Source of the DNA: Phycisphaerae bacterium
GTDB taxonomy: Bacteria > Planctomycetota > Phycisphaerae > Phycisphaerales > SM1A02
Direction: 5' to 3'
Assembly (NCBI GenBank): GCA_002722935.1
Contig: PBMX01000022.1
Span: 1-43,620 of the forward strand
DNA length: 43,620 bases
Of the stretch, positions 26,498 to 35,958 are shown in pieces. The position numbers were made by a program, and so were the translations under genes. The notes below the pieces were generated by a model, which did not search any database, was not told where the DNA came from, and saw nothing but the letters and a program-made list of their open reading frames with translations. How positions within the stretch are numbered: the stretch's first letter is position 1; each line of letters starts with the position of its first letter.

Positions 26498-27742
26498 TCA
26501 GTTCGAGGGAGTCAGGCAGGTCAACCGACCGTCGTATCCAAGGGCGAAGAGGGTGCCGTTCTCAAGGTCATCCGCGATGACTCGTACGACATCAGGTACA
26601 TGCAGGAGGGTATCGGTCGTGCCCTGGGAGGTGGAAATCGTCCCCAGTACGTGGTTGGCATCGTCCCAGACGACGAGTGAGCGTCCATTCCTCGTCAGGA
26701 CATTTCCACCGATGTCACCATTGATCCAGTACTGGTGGCCGTTGAAGTCGTCGGCCGGGTTGGCTGCGAATGCGGCAAGACCCTGGCCGGGAATCTGCTG
26801 GTAGACCCTGTCACCGAGGAGAACCGGGGAATCCACGAGGGGTGTATTCGTCAGCACGCGCCATCGCGTATTGCCGTCGAAGAGGTTGAAAGCCCGCAGA
26901 TGCTGATCGAGTCCGGCGATGTAGGCGGTATCGGAGGAGGCGACCGGGTTGGTCGTGACGTTGTCGAGGAGTTTCTTCCGCCACATTTGTGAAGCAGTAT
27001 TTGCATTGAACGCCTTCACGACCCCGGAGGAGCCGGTGATGACGACGATGTCGCTGGAGATGACCGGGGCCTGCCTGAGCCCGTGATCGACCTGGTAGGC
27101 ACGCCAGGGGAAGCCGATTCGCCAGGCCTGCCAGACGAGTTGGCCGGACCGGGCTCCGTAGAGCAGGTGTTCTCCGTCGAGGACACCGGGAGTATTTGCA
27201 ACCCATTCCAGGGACTGCGTGGCCTTGCCGATGGTGACCTTCTCGGCCATTCCGGTCGAGATGTTCAACGTGGTGATCGTGCTGGGCTTGAGTACGATGA
27301 CGAGCCCCTCGGCCTCGTTGGGAAGGATTGAAAGGACCTCGTCGAGCGGTTTGCCCACCGAGACAGACCACACCCGCAGCCCATCGTGGGTTCGGATGCA
27401 GATCAGGTCGTTGTCATGGGTGAGAATGAAGAGATGCTTCCCCGCAGGAACCAGTTGCTTCACGCTCTCATCCGGAATCGCGAACTGCCAGTTGACCTTG
27501 TAATCGAGTTTCGCAGCCGAGACGGGGCCGACCGTGTACCGGTCCTCGAGTTCCGCTCGGATGGCCTCCTGCCGCGCATCTCGATCCGATGATGAAGCCT
27601 GCGGTTGAACCGACGCGACTGGTGTTTTGTCGGGCGTGCTCTGGCATCCGGGGGCCGTGATCGGCAGGGCGGAGAGGACGAGCAGCAACAGAGATCTGGA
27701 GATCATCTGGCGGCAACGGAAGGTCTTTGAGTAGGTCATCAT
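26498..27742 (-). CDS. exported PQQ-type beta-propeller protein
   Basis: Signal/lipoprotein-like N-terminus (LVLSALPITAPGCQS); repeated W/A-x-D propeller strands (GLRVWSVSVG, ASQMWRKKLLDNVTTNPVASSDTAYIAGLDQHLRAFNLFDGNTRWRV). Confidence 0.8.
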   Translation of the reverse strand: MMTYSKTFRCRQMISRSLLLLVLSALPITAPGCQSTPDKTPVASVQPQASSSDRDARQEAIRAELEDRYTVGPVSAAKLDYKVNWQFAIPDESVKQLVPAGKHLFILTHDNDLICIRTHDGLRVWSVSVGKPLDEVLSILPNEAEGLVIVLKPSTITTLNISTGMAEKVTIGKATQSLEWVANTPGVLDGEHLLYGARSGQLVWQAWRIGFPWRAYQVDHGLRQAPVISSDIVVITGSSGVVKAFNANTASQMWRKKLLDNVTTNPVASSDTAYIAGLDQHLRAFNLFDGNTRWRVLTNTPLVDSPVLLGDRVYQQIPGQGLAAFAANPADDFNGHQYWINGDIGGNVLTRNGRSLVVWDDANHVLGTISTSQGTTDTLLHVPDVVRVIADDLENGTLFALGYDGRLTCLTPSN

Positions 27743-27809
27743 GAGTGGGCAATCTTCCCCGCTGGTTCACCTGGGGGGTACAGGGGAGAAGTGGAGCAGT
27801 ATCAGGACT

Positions 27810-27839
27810 CTGACGGGGGCCGTCAAGACCACGTACACT
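27810..27839 (+). promoter_or_regulatory. candidate promoter of riboflavin synthase gene (CTGACG-N18-TACACT)
   Basis: -10 TACACT at 27834-27839, 7 nt before ATG 27847. Confidence 0.4.
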
Positions 27840-27846
27840 TCCTTCG

Positions 27847-28464
27847 ATGTTTACGGGCCTCATCAGGCACCTTGGGTGCGTCAGAGCAGCGACTTCGTCC
27901 CCTGGTTCAGGTGGCCTGGTCCTGCAGGTGGACATCCCGGCATGGCCCCACGAACCGATTCTGGGGGAGTCAATCGCCGTCGATGGGTGCTGCCTGACCG
28001 TTTCAAGCATCGAGGAGGGGGAAGCAGGGGGGGTGTCGGCCGGTTTCGACGTCGTTCCCGGGACCCTTGATCGAACGACCATCGGCTCGCTACAGCCCGG
28101 GGACAGGGTCCACCTTGAACCCGCCCTGAAGGCGGGTGATCCCATCGGCGGGCATTTCGTGCAGGGTCACGTGGAGGGCACGGGGGAGGTCAGGTCCGTA
28201 GAGATCAACGGGGATGACCACCGGGTGGACATCGTCATTCCATCGGGGATGCTGAAACTGGTCCTTCCTCGTGGATCCATCTGCGTCGCCGGGGTATCGC
28301 TGACCGTCTCGGACAAGTCCGAAGAGGGGTTCACCGTGACCCTTGTGCCGACCACGCTGAGGGAGACGCTCCTGGAGAAGCTCCAGGTCGGCGACAGGGT
28401 GAACATCGAAACCGACATGCTCGTTCGAAGCATGGCCGAGGCAGGTGGGGAGGGTTCGTCCTAG
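27847..28464 (+). CDS. ribE: riboflavin synthase (alpha subunit type)
   Basis: MFTGLIRHLG, SIAVDGCCLTV, GGHFVQGHVEGTG, VAGVSLTVSD duplicated lumazine-binding fold. Confidence 0.95.
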   Translation: MFTGLIRHLGCVRAATSSPGSGGLVLQVDIPAWPHEPILGESIAVDGCCLTVSSIEEGEAGGVSAGFDVVPGTLDRTTIGSLQPGDRVHLEPALKAGDPIGGHFVQGHVEGTGEVRSVEINGDDHRVDIVIPSGMLKLVLPRGSICVAGVSLTVSDKSEEGFTVTLVPTTLRETLLEKLQVGDRVNIETDMLVRSMAEAGGEGSS

Positions 28465-28994
28465 CCTGGAGGTGAGCCGGCAGGCAGTCCCCTGTCGGCG
28501 TCCGATCGAATCGCCTTCAGGGCATCCAGGTCAAGCGGGATGTTCTGGTTGACGCGCAGTTGCAGCCGCTCGATCGAGCCTGCCGGCAGTTCGATTGCGA
28601 AGCGTGCCGGGAAGGCGCTTTCATAGTTCTTCAACCGCGCGTTGTATGCCAGTTCGGATTCGCCCGCTTCGCGCGGAGGTTCGATCTTCATCTCGTGAAG
28701 TGCCGTGATCGTCCCACGTCCGTCGAGGAAGATCAGGTCGATGTCGACAAGGCAGTAGGCCATCCAGAAGGAGCGGTAGTCGGAGTCGGGAAAGATGAAG
28801 AGCATGCCTCCATCATCCGGAATCGTCTCCCGGTGCATGAGTCCCCGCCTGATGGAATCGTCGTCGAGTGCCAGTTCAAGCACCCAGGTCTCACCGCCGA
28901 TCGCGATTTCCTGGTGAGTGGGAAGACGGGCGCCGTTGGAACAGGCCGTCATCCAGAGTGCACCCAGCAGCAGGATCAACCTGATCGAAGCCAT
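28461..28994 (-). CDS. DUF192-family lipoprotein
   Basis: Lipobox WMTAC; ETWVLELALDDDSIRRGLMHRETIPDDGGMLFIFPDSDYRSFWMAYCLVDIDLIFLD. Confidence 0.85.
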   Translation of the reverse strand: MASIRLILLLGALWMTACSNGARLPTHQEIAIGGETWVLELALDDDSIRRGLMHRETIPDDGGMLFIFPDSDYRSFWMAYCLVDIDLIFLDGRGTITALHEMKIEPPREAGESELAYNARLKNYESAFPARFAIELPAGSIERLQLRVNQNIPLDLDALKAIRSDADRGLPAGSPPG

Positions 28995-29917
28995 TGGTCG
29001 TCCTCCCTTCCCATCGTGATCGGTGTCGAAGGCAGCAGATCGATTTCGAAGCCTTCACGGAAATCCTCGATCGTCATTTCTTCAGGCTCAGTGGTCAAGC
29101 CGCACCAGTGTCCAAGAAGCCCGATGATCCGTTCAGGTCGGATTCCATGAGCCCTGTAGGAGGATACCCGGGTATCTCCATGCCGCTTGGCGAGCCTGTG
29201 GCCGTCTTCTCCGAGCACGAGGGGAAGGTGCCACCACTCCGGGGGTTGCAGGCCGAGGGCTTCATACAAAAGCGTCTGCCTGGCTGCACTTGGCAGGAGA
29301 TCCTCTCCACGTACGACCTGGGTCACGCCTTGCCTGGCATCGTCTATGACGACGGCCAACTGGTACGCGGGTGCATTCCGGCGGGTCCAGACGACGAAGT
29401 CGCCGGGGACCGCATGGACATCATGTCGGCTCGACCCGAGCAGATGGTCATCGATCTCCCGGATGCCCGGCTCGACCATGAACCTGAAGTTCTCGCCTGC
29501 CGGATCGAAGGGGATGGGTGTACCAGCTGTCGGTGGTCTCAGGGAAGCCGGGAACGGCGTCTCATGAACGCCTTCCTGCGGGGCGGAAGCGACGGAGGCG
29601 ATGTCGGATCGACTCAGGTCGCAGGGGTAGACCCTGCCGGAACTGCAGAGTTGCTCCATGGCTTCGAGATAGGGGCCTTGATCATTCGACTGCACGAGCA
29701 TGGGACCATCCCAGTCCAGCCCCAGCCACTGGAGCGTCTGCAGGCACTCGTCGACGGCGCCCTGCTTGACGCGGGGTCCGTCGAGATCCTCCATGCGCAT
29801 GCAGAGCGTCCATCCGTTCTTCCGGGCGATCGCCCAATTCACCAGGAATGTCCTCGCGTTGCCCAGATGCAGTGCGCCTGTAGGAGATGGAGCCAGCCTG
29901 GACGCCTGCATGTTCAT
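28976..29917 (-). CDS. gluQ: glutamyl-Q tRNA(Asp) synthetase-like (truncated GluRS paralogue)
   Basis: RLAPSPTGALHLGNARTFLVNW (HIGH-type), MEDLDGPRV, VVRGEDLL, LAKRHGD; no anticodon-binding domain. Start at MNMQASRL inferred. Confidence 0.85.
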   Translation of the reverse strand: MNMQASRLAPSPTGALHLGNARTFLVNWAIARKNGWTLCMRMEDLDGPRVKQGAVDECLQTLQWLGLDWDGPMLVQSNDQGPYLEAMEQLCSSGRVYPCDLSRSDIASVASAPQEGVHETPFPASLRPPTAGTPIPFDPAGENFRFMVEPGIREIDDHLLGSSRHDVHAVPGDFVVWTRRNAPAYQLAVVIDDARQGVTQVVRGEDLLPSAARQTLLYEALGLQPPEWWHLPLVLGEDGHRLAKRHGDTRVSSYRAHGIRPERIIGLLGHWCGLTTEPEEMTIEDFREGFEIDLLPSTPITMGREDDQWLRSG

Positions 29918-30009
29918 GGATTCAAGGGAACCGCCTGGGGGTGTTGACAGGAAGATGTGCAACCCTGATGGTATTGCCTCGGGCGGATCGGTGCCCGGAG
30001 GACCCCACC

Positions 30010-30294
30010 ATGGACAAGCTTGCACAGAATGTCGTGGAGGAATGCATGGCCCGACTGCCCGAGTGGTCGCTCAGCGGTGATTCCATCCAGCGGACCTTCA
30101 CGTTCGATGACTTCAACGCCGCGATCGGCTTCGTGAACTCGCTGGCGGAAATGGCCGAGTCCATGAACCACCACCCGGACATTCTCATCCGGTGGAACAA
30201 GGTGACGCTCACCCTCTCGACGCATGATGCCGGGGGACTTACGAGCAGGGATTTCGATCTTGCGGGGCGGATCGACGAGTCTACTGCTGGCTGA
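30010..30294 (+). CDS. phhB: 4a-hydroxytetrahydrobiopterin (pterin-4-alpha-carbinolamine) dehydratase
   Basis: 94 aa; AESMNHHPDILIRWNKVTLTLSTHDAGGLTSRDFDLA; SD ggagga upstream. Confidence 0.93.
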   Translation: MDKLAQNVVEECMARLPEWSLSGDSIQRTFTFDDFNAAIGFVNSLAEMAESMNHHPDILIRWNKVTLTLSTHDAGGLTSRDFDLAGRIDESTAG

Positions 30295-31306
30295 GCGTGT
30301 TTCGCACGATCAACGCGCGGTATTCAAGTTCATCATTGTCGGAGAGAGTCGACTGGGCCTGCTGGTTCAGGTGAGCGGGCTGCACCTGCACGAGCAGTTC
30401 GTCGATCGTCTGGATCGAGCAGTCTACGTGCCCGAGGGAAGCACCAAGCCGTACGCGGCTGAGGAGTTTCATGGCCTCGTCGACCTTCAGGAGTCTCGCC
30501 GAGCAGAGCACGCTGTAGGCCCGCTGGATCCGATCATCGAGCAGCATGCTGTTCTTCTTCATCAGGACGTTGCGAGCCGATCGTTCGTAGTCGATCAGCG
30601 CGGGAATGATGCTCTTGGAGAACTCCTCCTGTATCTCCTCCTCGGTCCGGCCGAGGGTGACCTGATTGCTGACCTGGTAGATCTGACCGGTGGACTCCGA
30701 CCCTTCGCCGTAGTACCCGCGGACGACGAGGTGGAGTTCCTTCGCGGCACGCTGGACCTTGGCCAGTTCATTCGTGATCCGCAGGGCGGGGAGGTGGACC
30801 ATGACTGAAAAGCGAATGCCGGTTCCGACGTTCGTCGGGCAGACGGACAGGTAGCCCCACTGGTCATGGAACGCGTAGTCGAGCTGCTGCTCGAGCAGGG
30901 CGTCGATCCGCATGAGTTGTTCGAAGGTCTCGTCGAGCCTCGATCCCCGCTGGATGACCTGGATCCTGAGGTGATCCTCCTCGTTCACCATGATGCTCAT
31001 GTGTTCATCACTGGAGATGGCGACGCCACGATGGAGGCTGCTCTCGGAGTGGTGCCTGGAAATGAGGTGTCGCTCGACGAGAAGGGACCTGTCAAGCGGG
31101 GTAAGTTCATCCAGGTCCATCCAGAGCGTCTTTTCCGAGAGGGGTGCGTCAAGGAGGACCCGCTGTGCGGTCTGCATGACCAGGGCGCTCTGCATGTCCG
31201 AGGCGCGGTTGAGGAAGGGATGATCGGCGAGATTCCTCGCCAGGCGCGACCGGGTAGTCAGGACGACGTCGTTGTCGGGGATCCCGTTGTCGCCATCGAT
31301 GTTCAT
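30281..31306 (-). CDS. mcsB: protein arginine kinase McsB (ATP:guanido phosphotransferase)
   Basis: VVLTTRSRLARNLADHPF, VNEEDHLRIQ, CPTNVGTGIRFSVMVHLPAL. Confidence 0.92.
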   Translation of the reverse strand: MNIDGDNGIPDNDVVLTTRSRLARNLADHPFLNRASDMQSALVMQTAQRVLLDAPLSEKTLWMDLDELTPLDRSLLVERHLISRHHSESSLHRGVAISSDEHMSIMVNEEDHLRIQVIQRGSRLDETFEQLMRIDALLEQQLDYAFHDQWGYLSVCPTNVGTGIRFSVMVHLPALRITNELAKVQRAAKELHLVVRGYYGEGSESTGQIYQVSNQVTLGRTEEEIQEEFSKSIIPALIDYERSARNVLMKKNSMLLDDRIQRAYSVLCSARLLKVDEAMKLLSRVRLGASLGHVDCSIQTIDELLVQVQPAHLNQQAQSTLSDNDELEYRALIVRNTLSQQ

Positions 31307-31824
31307 GATCCACCGTCCCCGCCCTGGACCTCGTCCTCATCGGCCTGGACCTCGGTGCTGAGCTTGTTGAGCCGGTCGCGGAGTATCGCGGCCCGCTCGT
31401 ACTGCTCGGCAGTGACGGCGGCATCCAGTTCATTCATCAGTTTCTTCGCGCGGAGTTCGAACTGGCTGGGCGTATGTTTCCTGTTGGGAACCCGGCCGAT
31501 GTGACTGCTGGCCCCGTACTGGGCCTGCTCGATGAGGGAGCCGAGCGAGTCCCGGAACGCGTTGTAGCATCCGGGGCATCCGATCAGGTTCGATCGCTTG
31601 ATCTGCGCAAAGGTGATGCCGCAGTCGGGGCACTCTTTCCCGGTGGACTTCGGCGACTGCCCGATGACGAATTTCGTGAGGAGCTTGTTGATCGGCTGTT
31701 GCCCGGGAATGGCGACCCCGGCTGCCTGGGCGTGTTCCAGACAGAGGTGTACTTCCTTCTTCTTGCCGTTGTTGATCGACACCTCGTGAACGACGGCGGG
31801 CTTGTTGCAGAGATCACACTTCAT
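31303..31824 (-). CDS. mcsA: McsA-like zinc-finger/UVR protein
   Basis: CDLC..CLEH, CPDC..CPGC, C-terminal UVR motif LMNELDAAVTAEQYERAAILRDRLNKL; ATGA overlap with mcsB. Confidence 0.9.
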   Translation of the reverse strand: MKCDLCNKPAVVHEVSINNGKKKEVHLCLEHAQAAGVAIPGQQPINKLLTKFVIGQSPKSTGKECPDCGITFAQIKRSNLIGCPGCYNAFRDSLGSLIEQAQYGASSHIGRVPNRKHTPSQFELRAKKLMNELDAAVTAEQYERAAILRDRLNKLSTEVQADEDEVQGGDGGS

Positions 31825-31851
31825 CGGAGAGACCCTGTCGGGGGGGGTGTT

Positions 31852-32688
31852 CTACGTTGCCGCGGCATCCGATTCCATCACGTGTCGTATGGCGGCGACT
31901 TCACGAAGGAGTCTCTCGGCAGCCTCGAGCGTCTGCATCGTACTGCCGTCGGACATGGCCGAAGCGGGATCGGGATGACATTCGATGAAGAGTGCGTGGA
32001 CACCCGCTGCAACGGAGGCTCGTGCAAGCAGCCCGGCGCGATCGGGTCGGCCGGCTGTCACGTCGGCGCCCGCTCCGGGAAGTTGCGTCGAATGCGTCAC
32101 ATCGAAGCAGACGGGGACGCCCAGTTCCATCAGGTCACCGAGGCCGATGAAGTCGTTGACGAGGCGGTGATAGCCGAAGAAGGTGCCTCGCTCGGTGAGC
32201 ATGGATTCCTGGCAGCCGCACGAAGAGAGTTTCTCCAGCGGGTGACTCATCTCGGCAGGGGAGAGAAACTGGCCCTTCTTCACGTTGACCGGCCGGTCGG
32301 TTTCAGCACAGGCCTGAAGCAGGTCGGTCTGCCTGCAGAGGAATGCCGGGACCTGCAGCAGTTCGGCGACCTCTGCGGCCATCGACGCCTGCTCGGGCAG
32401 GTGGACGTCGGTCGTGAGGGGCACGTCGAACTCGTCCTTGATCTTGGAGAGCATTCCAAGGCCTTCCTCGATACCCGGGCCACGATGGGAACGCATGCTC
32501 GTCCGGTTGGCCTTGTCGAAGCTGGCCTTGAAGACCAGGGGGAGCCCCAGGTCGGAACAGGTCTCCTGGAGCATTCCGGCAATTTTCCTGTTGGTCTCCA
32601 TGTCTTCAAGGACACATGGGCCGGCAATGATCCCCAGGGGCATTTCCGGGCCAATTTTGACGTTTCCGATGGAGATATGGGGCTGCAT
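31852..32688 (-). CDS. kdsA: 3-deoxy-8-phosphooctulonate synthase
   Basis: LGIIAGPCVLED, FKASFDKANRTSMRSHRGPGIEEGL, CRQTDLL, VNVKKGQFLSP, FDVTHSTQLPG. Start at MQPHISIG inferred. Confidence 0.94.
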   Translation of the reverse strand: MQPHISIGNVKIGPEMPLGIIAGPCVLEDMETNRKIAGMLQETCSDLGLPLVFKASFDKANRTSMRSHRGPGIEEGLGMLSKIKDEFDVPLTTDVHLPEQASMAAEVAELLQVPAFLCRQTDLLQACAETDRPVNVKKGQFLSPAEMSHPLEKLSSCGCQESMLTERGTFFGYHRLVNDFIGLGDLMELGVPVCFDVTHSTQLPGAGADVTAGRPDRAGLLARASVAAGVHALFIECHPDPASAMSDGSTMQTLEAAERLLREVAAIRHVMESDAAAT

Positions 32689-32900
32689 GGGTACATCGTA
32701 CCCACACGAAGGTTGGAAGGGGAGCACCATTATTGATGCCTTCAGCTCGATTTTCATAGAGGGATGATCCAAACCCCTCCAACATACGTAGGGAGAAGTA
32801 GATCTTCGGCTTCAGGCCTCCCCGGGTTCGCCCGATGGAAGGACTGGAAGGGCACAGGGGTGCCATACAACGTGATGTCTGGCGGATCGTGGAGGTCTTC

Positions 32901-33692
32901 ATGACCCAGATGCCAAGAGAACCGGAAGCGTTCAGCGAATACGTACTGCGGGTCATCCGCAAGCGCGTGACCGATCGACAGGTCGAACTGATGGGGCCCA
33001 TGGATCTCACCATCGGCGGTCGACACCTGGACCTGGGGAATCTCTACCGGATGGTGTCCTGCGACCGTGACAACGGTGTTGAAATCGTCGAGGACTTTCT
33101 CGATCGCCTCGCCGAGGGAGACACCATCGCGAAATCACCCATGCCCCTTTCGCTGGCAAAGACGCGGATCATGCCGCGCATCCAGCCTACCTCGATATTC
33201 GAGCATCTTGATCGCGAGCAGGTTGCACACCTGCCCTACGTCAACGATACGGTCATCGTCTACGTCATCGACATGCCTCGCATGACGGTGAGCATCACGG
33301 TCGAGCAGCTCATGCAATGGAAGATCTCAGTCGATGACCTTGACCGCTATGCACGTGAGAACCTTCTCCGGTACACGCCGGACCTGAAGATCCAGCTCGT
33401 GGACTCCGAGGACGGGGGTCGAGCCGCGATCTTCTCCGCCCACGATGGGTACGACGCGGCCCGGCTGCTGCTGGAGTCGCTTCATACCAGGCTTGCACCG
33501 GAGTTGAAGGGTGACTTCTACGTGGCGGCTCCTGCAAGGGACATGTTCGTCGCGATGTCATGCAATCCGGAGGCCTTCGTCGATCGATTGAAGAAGAAGG
33601 TCGATCGCGATTATCGTCGCCTGCCGTACCCGATCACCACCGATCTCTTCGTCGTGACCCGGGATGGTGTGGCCGGGACCATGGCCGCCTGA
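32901..33692 (+). CDS. DUF1444-like conserved protein
   Basis: RIQPTSIFEHLDREQVAHLPYVNDTVIVYVIDMPRMTVSITVEQL...; SD GGAGG before ATG 32901. Confidence 0.65.
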   Translation: MTQMPREPEAFSEYVLRVIRKRVTDRQVELMGPMDLTIGGRHLDLGNLYRMVSCDRDNGVEIVEDFLDRLAEGDTIAKSPMPLSLAKTRIMPRIQPTSIFEHLDREQVAHLPYVNDTVIVYVIDMPRMTVSITVEQLMQWKISVDDLDRYARENLLRYTPDLKIQLVDSEDGGRAAIFSAHDGYDAARLLLESLHTRLAPELKGDFYVAAPARDMFVAMSCNPEAFVDRLKKKVDRDYRRLPYPITTDLFVVTRDGVAGTMAA

Positions 33693-33748
33693 GCCCGGAT
33701 CCGGATCAGAGGTACCATGCCGTGATCCAACACCGCCGGGACTCCGAC

Positions 33749-34354
33749 GTGATTCTTCTCATCGACAACTACGACTCCTTCACCTGGAACCTCGTCCAGT
33801 GCATGAGCACCATTGCGACCGGTGAGACCATCGAGGTCGTCCGGAACGACCAGGTCACGGTCGAAGAAGCAAGGGCCATGGATCCCTCCTACCTGGTGAT
33901 ATCGCCCGGCCCGTGCACCCCGAGTGAAACCGGGGTCTGCCTGGACCTGATCAAGGCCTTCGCAGGAGAGATTCCCATGCTCGGCGTGTGCCTCGGACAC
34001 CAGGCCATCGCCGACGTCCACGGCATGAAGGTCGTTCGCCACGACAAGCCAATGCATGGCAAGACGTCTCAGGTACATCATGACGGGCAGGGCATCTTCG
34101 ATGGACTCGAAGATCCCTTCATCGCGACTCGATATCACTCGCTGGTCGTCGATCGTTCCACGATCCCGCCCGGGTTCACTCTCAGCGCCTGGACCGGGGA
34201 CGGCGTGGTCATGGGTATCCGTTGGAACGGCCCGGAGGGTTCTGCGCCGATGGATGGGGTCCAGTTCCACCCGGAGAGTTTTCTCAGTACGAGGGGGCCC
34301 TTGCTCCTGGGCAACTTCCTTCGCCAGGGAAATGCCGCCGTCGGAAGTGCATAG
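33749..34354 (+). CDS. trpG: anthranilate/aminodeoxychorismate synthase glutamine amidotransferase subunit
   Basis: LLIDNYDSFTWNLVQ, PMLGVCLGHQAIA (catalytic Cys), GVQFHPESFLS. GTG start at 33749 (alternative 33722). Confidence 0.92.
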   Translation: MILLIDNYDSFTWNLVQCMSTIATGETIEVVRNDQVTVEEARAMDPSYLVISPGPCTPSETGVCLDLIKAFAGEIPMLGVCLGHQAIADVHGMKVVRHDKPMHGKTSQVHHDGQGIFDGLEDPFIATRYHSLVVDRSTIPPGFTLSAWTGDGVVMGIRWNGPEGSAPMDGVQFHPESFLSTRGPLLLGNFLRQGNAAVGSA

Positions 34355-34390
34355 ATGCGGTCCGGCCGCGAGGCACGTATGATTCCTGCC

Positions 34391-34804
34391 ATGACGACCC
34401 GAACCTTTCGAGCGAAACTCAATGAACGAGCCGGCGACATGCTCGTCCTGGCGCCGGGCGGTACCGCCTACGAACTGTCCTTCGTCGCCGGGGACGAAGT
34501 CGATGCGGAAGCCGGAGAGCGTGTCACCGGATACGTCGAAGCCAACGCCCTGGCGATCCATCCTGCAACCGCGGGCGGACGCTTCATCGAGCCCATCCAG
34601 GGCCAGCCGCGGATCGTGGCCGGGCGGGTGGTAGAAGTCGACCGTGATGGTGGCCGGGTTCTCCTGGAATCGGTCGTCCCGATGACGTTGAACGTCCATT
34701 CGCACGCCGACATGGCTCACTGCGTCGAACGATGTGAAAGCGGCGAGTTCGTCAATTGCCACGTCGAATCGGGATCGACGTTCGTTCCTTCAAGGGATGG
34801 ATGA
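34391..34804 (+). CDS. hypothetical protein
   Basis: 137 aa from MTTRTFRAKLNER; no family recognised; coding-like composition. Confidence 0.6.
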   Translation: MTTRTFRAKLNERAGDMLVLAPGGTAYELSFVAGDEVDAEAGERVTGYVEANALAIHPATAGGRFIEPIQGQPRIVAGRVVEVDRDGGRVLLESVVPMTLNVHSHADMAHCVERCESGEFVNCHVESGSTFVPSRDG

Positions 34805-34831
34805 CCCGCTGGATCGGCGTGCAGGAGCGCC

Positions 34832-35503
34832 TTACTGGGCCGCCTGCTTCATGCCCGTGATCATCGACATGTAATGGGCCCTGTTCGCCTCGACGGTGTC
34901 GTCGGGGCCGAGCAGCTTGATGAATACGGTTCCCACGGGGGCATCGATGACCGCCATCAGCATCCTGTGATCGGTCTTGTGCCAGTGACCACCCATGCCC
35001 ATGTATTCACCATGGAGTTCGACGATGGTGACCGGCATCGAGTCGGCATCGAGAGTGCTGATGAGCGGCTTGGGATTTCCACCGTCGATGGTCCTGAACT
35101 GCTTCGACCATCGGCTCAGGTTCGCATCCAACGTGTTCCCCGGCGCTTCCGGGAAGTGGTTGATCACCAGTTCTGCCTGGTCTTCTCCATCACGGCCGGG
35201 AACCGTGAAGTTGGCCTTGCGCATCGTTCTCTTGGGTGGTTGCCATATCCAGGTGGCCGGTTTCGGAGCAGTCAGTCCAAGCACCGTCAGGGATGTTGGA
35301 TCATCCGGGGGCGAGTCGAGGGCGCTCGTGTCGATCCTCACCTGCGATTTCCTGCCAGTGAGCAGATCGGATGTCGACTCGGCCGAGGTGCTGGCGGTCC
35401 GTTGAGCCTCTTCCTGCGGTTCATCGCAGCCGGCGGGAGCGAAGAGGAGTGAAGATCCGAGGCTTGCAGCCACGAGCAGGGATGGAAGCGGGCATTTCAA
35501 CAC
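34832..35503 (-). CDS. hypothetical lipoprotein
   Basis: Signal peptide with lipobox-like FAPAGC; overlaps moaC stop. Confidence 0.75.
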   Translation of the reverse strand: MLKCPLPSLLVAASLGSSLLFAPAGCDEPQEEAQRTASTSAESTSDLLTGRKSQVRIDTSALDSPPDDPTSLTVLGLTAPKPATWIWQPPKRTMRKANFTVPGRDGEDQAELVINHFPEAPGNTLDANLSRWSKQFRTIDGGNPKPLISTLDADSMPVTIVELHGEYMGMGGHWHKTDHRMLMAVIDAPVGTVFIKLLGPDDTVEANRAHYMSMITGMKQAAQ

Positions 35504-35958
35504 GGCGTTTCCTTGTGCTTGGACACCAGCCGGACACCTTCGATCGTGGCCGAGTGCTCGATGGCCTTGATCATGTCGTAGATGGTCAAGGCGGCGACCG
35601 ATACGGCTGAGAGCGCTTCCATTTCGACCCCGGTACGTGCGGCAGTGGCGGCCCGGGCCTCAATTCGAATCCGATCGGGGGCGATGCGTTCGAACTCCAC
35701 AGCGGCATGATCCAGCGGAAGTGGATGGCACAGCGGAATGAGATCCGAGCATCGCTTTGCGGCCATGATGCCGGCGATGCGAGCAGCCCCGAGGGCTTCG
35801 CCCTTTGGAAGATCGCCGGCCTCGAGTCGATCAAGCGTTTCAGTGCCGGCGACGAGGAAACCTTCGGCGACCGCCTCGCGCCAGACCACGGGCTTGGCCG
35901 AGACATCGACCATGGCCGCCTGCCCGTGTTCATCGAGATGAGTCAACTGGTCATGCAT
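35497..35958 (-). CDS. moaC: cyclic pyranopterin monophosphate synthase
   Basis: [55 protein letters not shown]. Confidence 0.96.
   Translation of the reverse strand: MHDQLTHLDEHGQAAMVDVSAKPVVWREAVAEGFLVAGTETLDRLEAGDLPKGEALGAARIAGIMAAKRCSDLIPLCHPLPLDHAAVEFERIAPDRIRIEARAATAARTGVEMEALSAVSVAALTIYDMIKAIEHSATIEGVRLVSKHKETPC

Noticed and set aside
27743-27846. FMN (RFN) riboswitch before ribE
   Set aside because: No recognisable RFN consensus blocks; the region looks like a simple promoter.
31474-32736. 420-aa plus-strand ORF over mcsA/kdsA
   Set aside because: Spans two well-supported minus-strand genes and their intergenic gap; composition typical of a shadow frame.
33611-34762. 383-aa antisense ORF over trpG
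   Set aside because: Spans trpG and the next ORF on the opposite strand; no motif.
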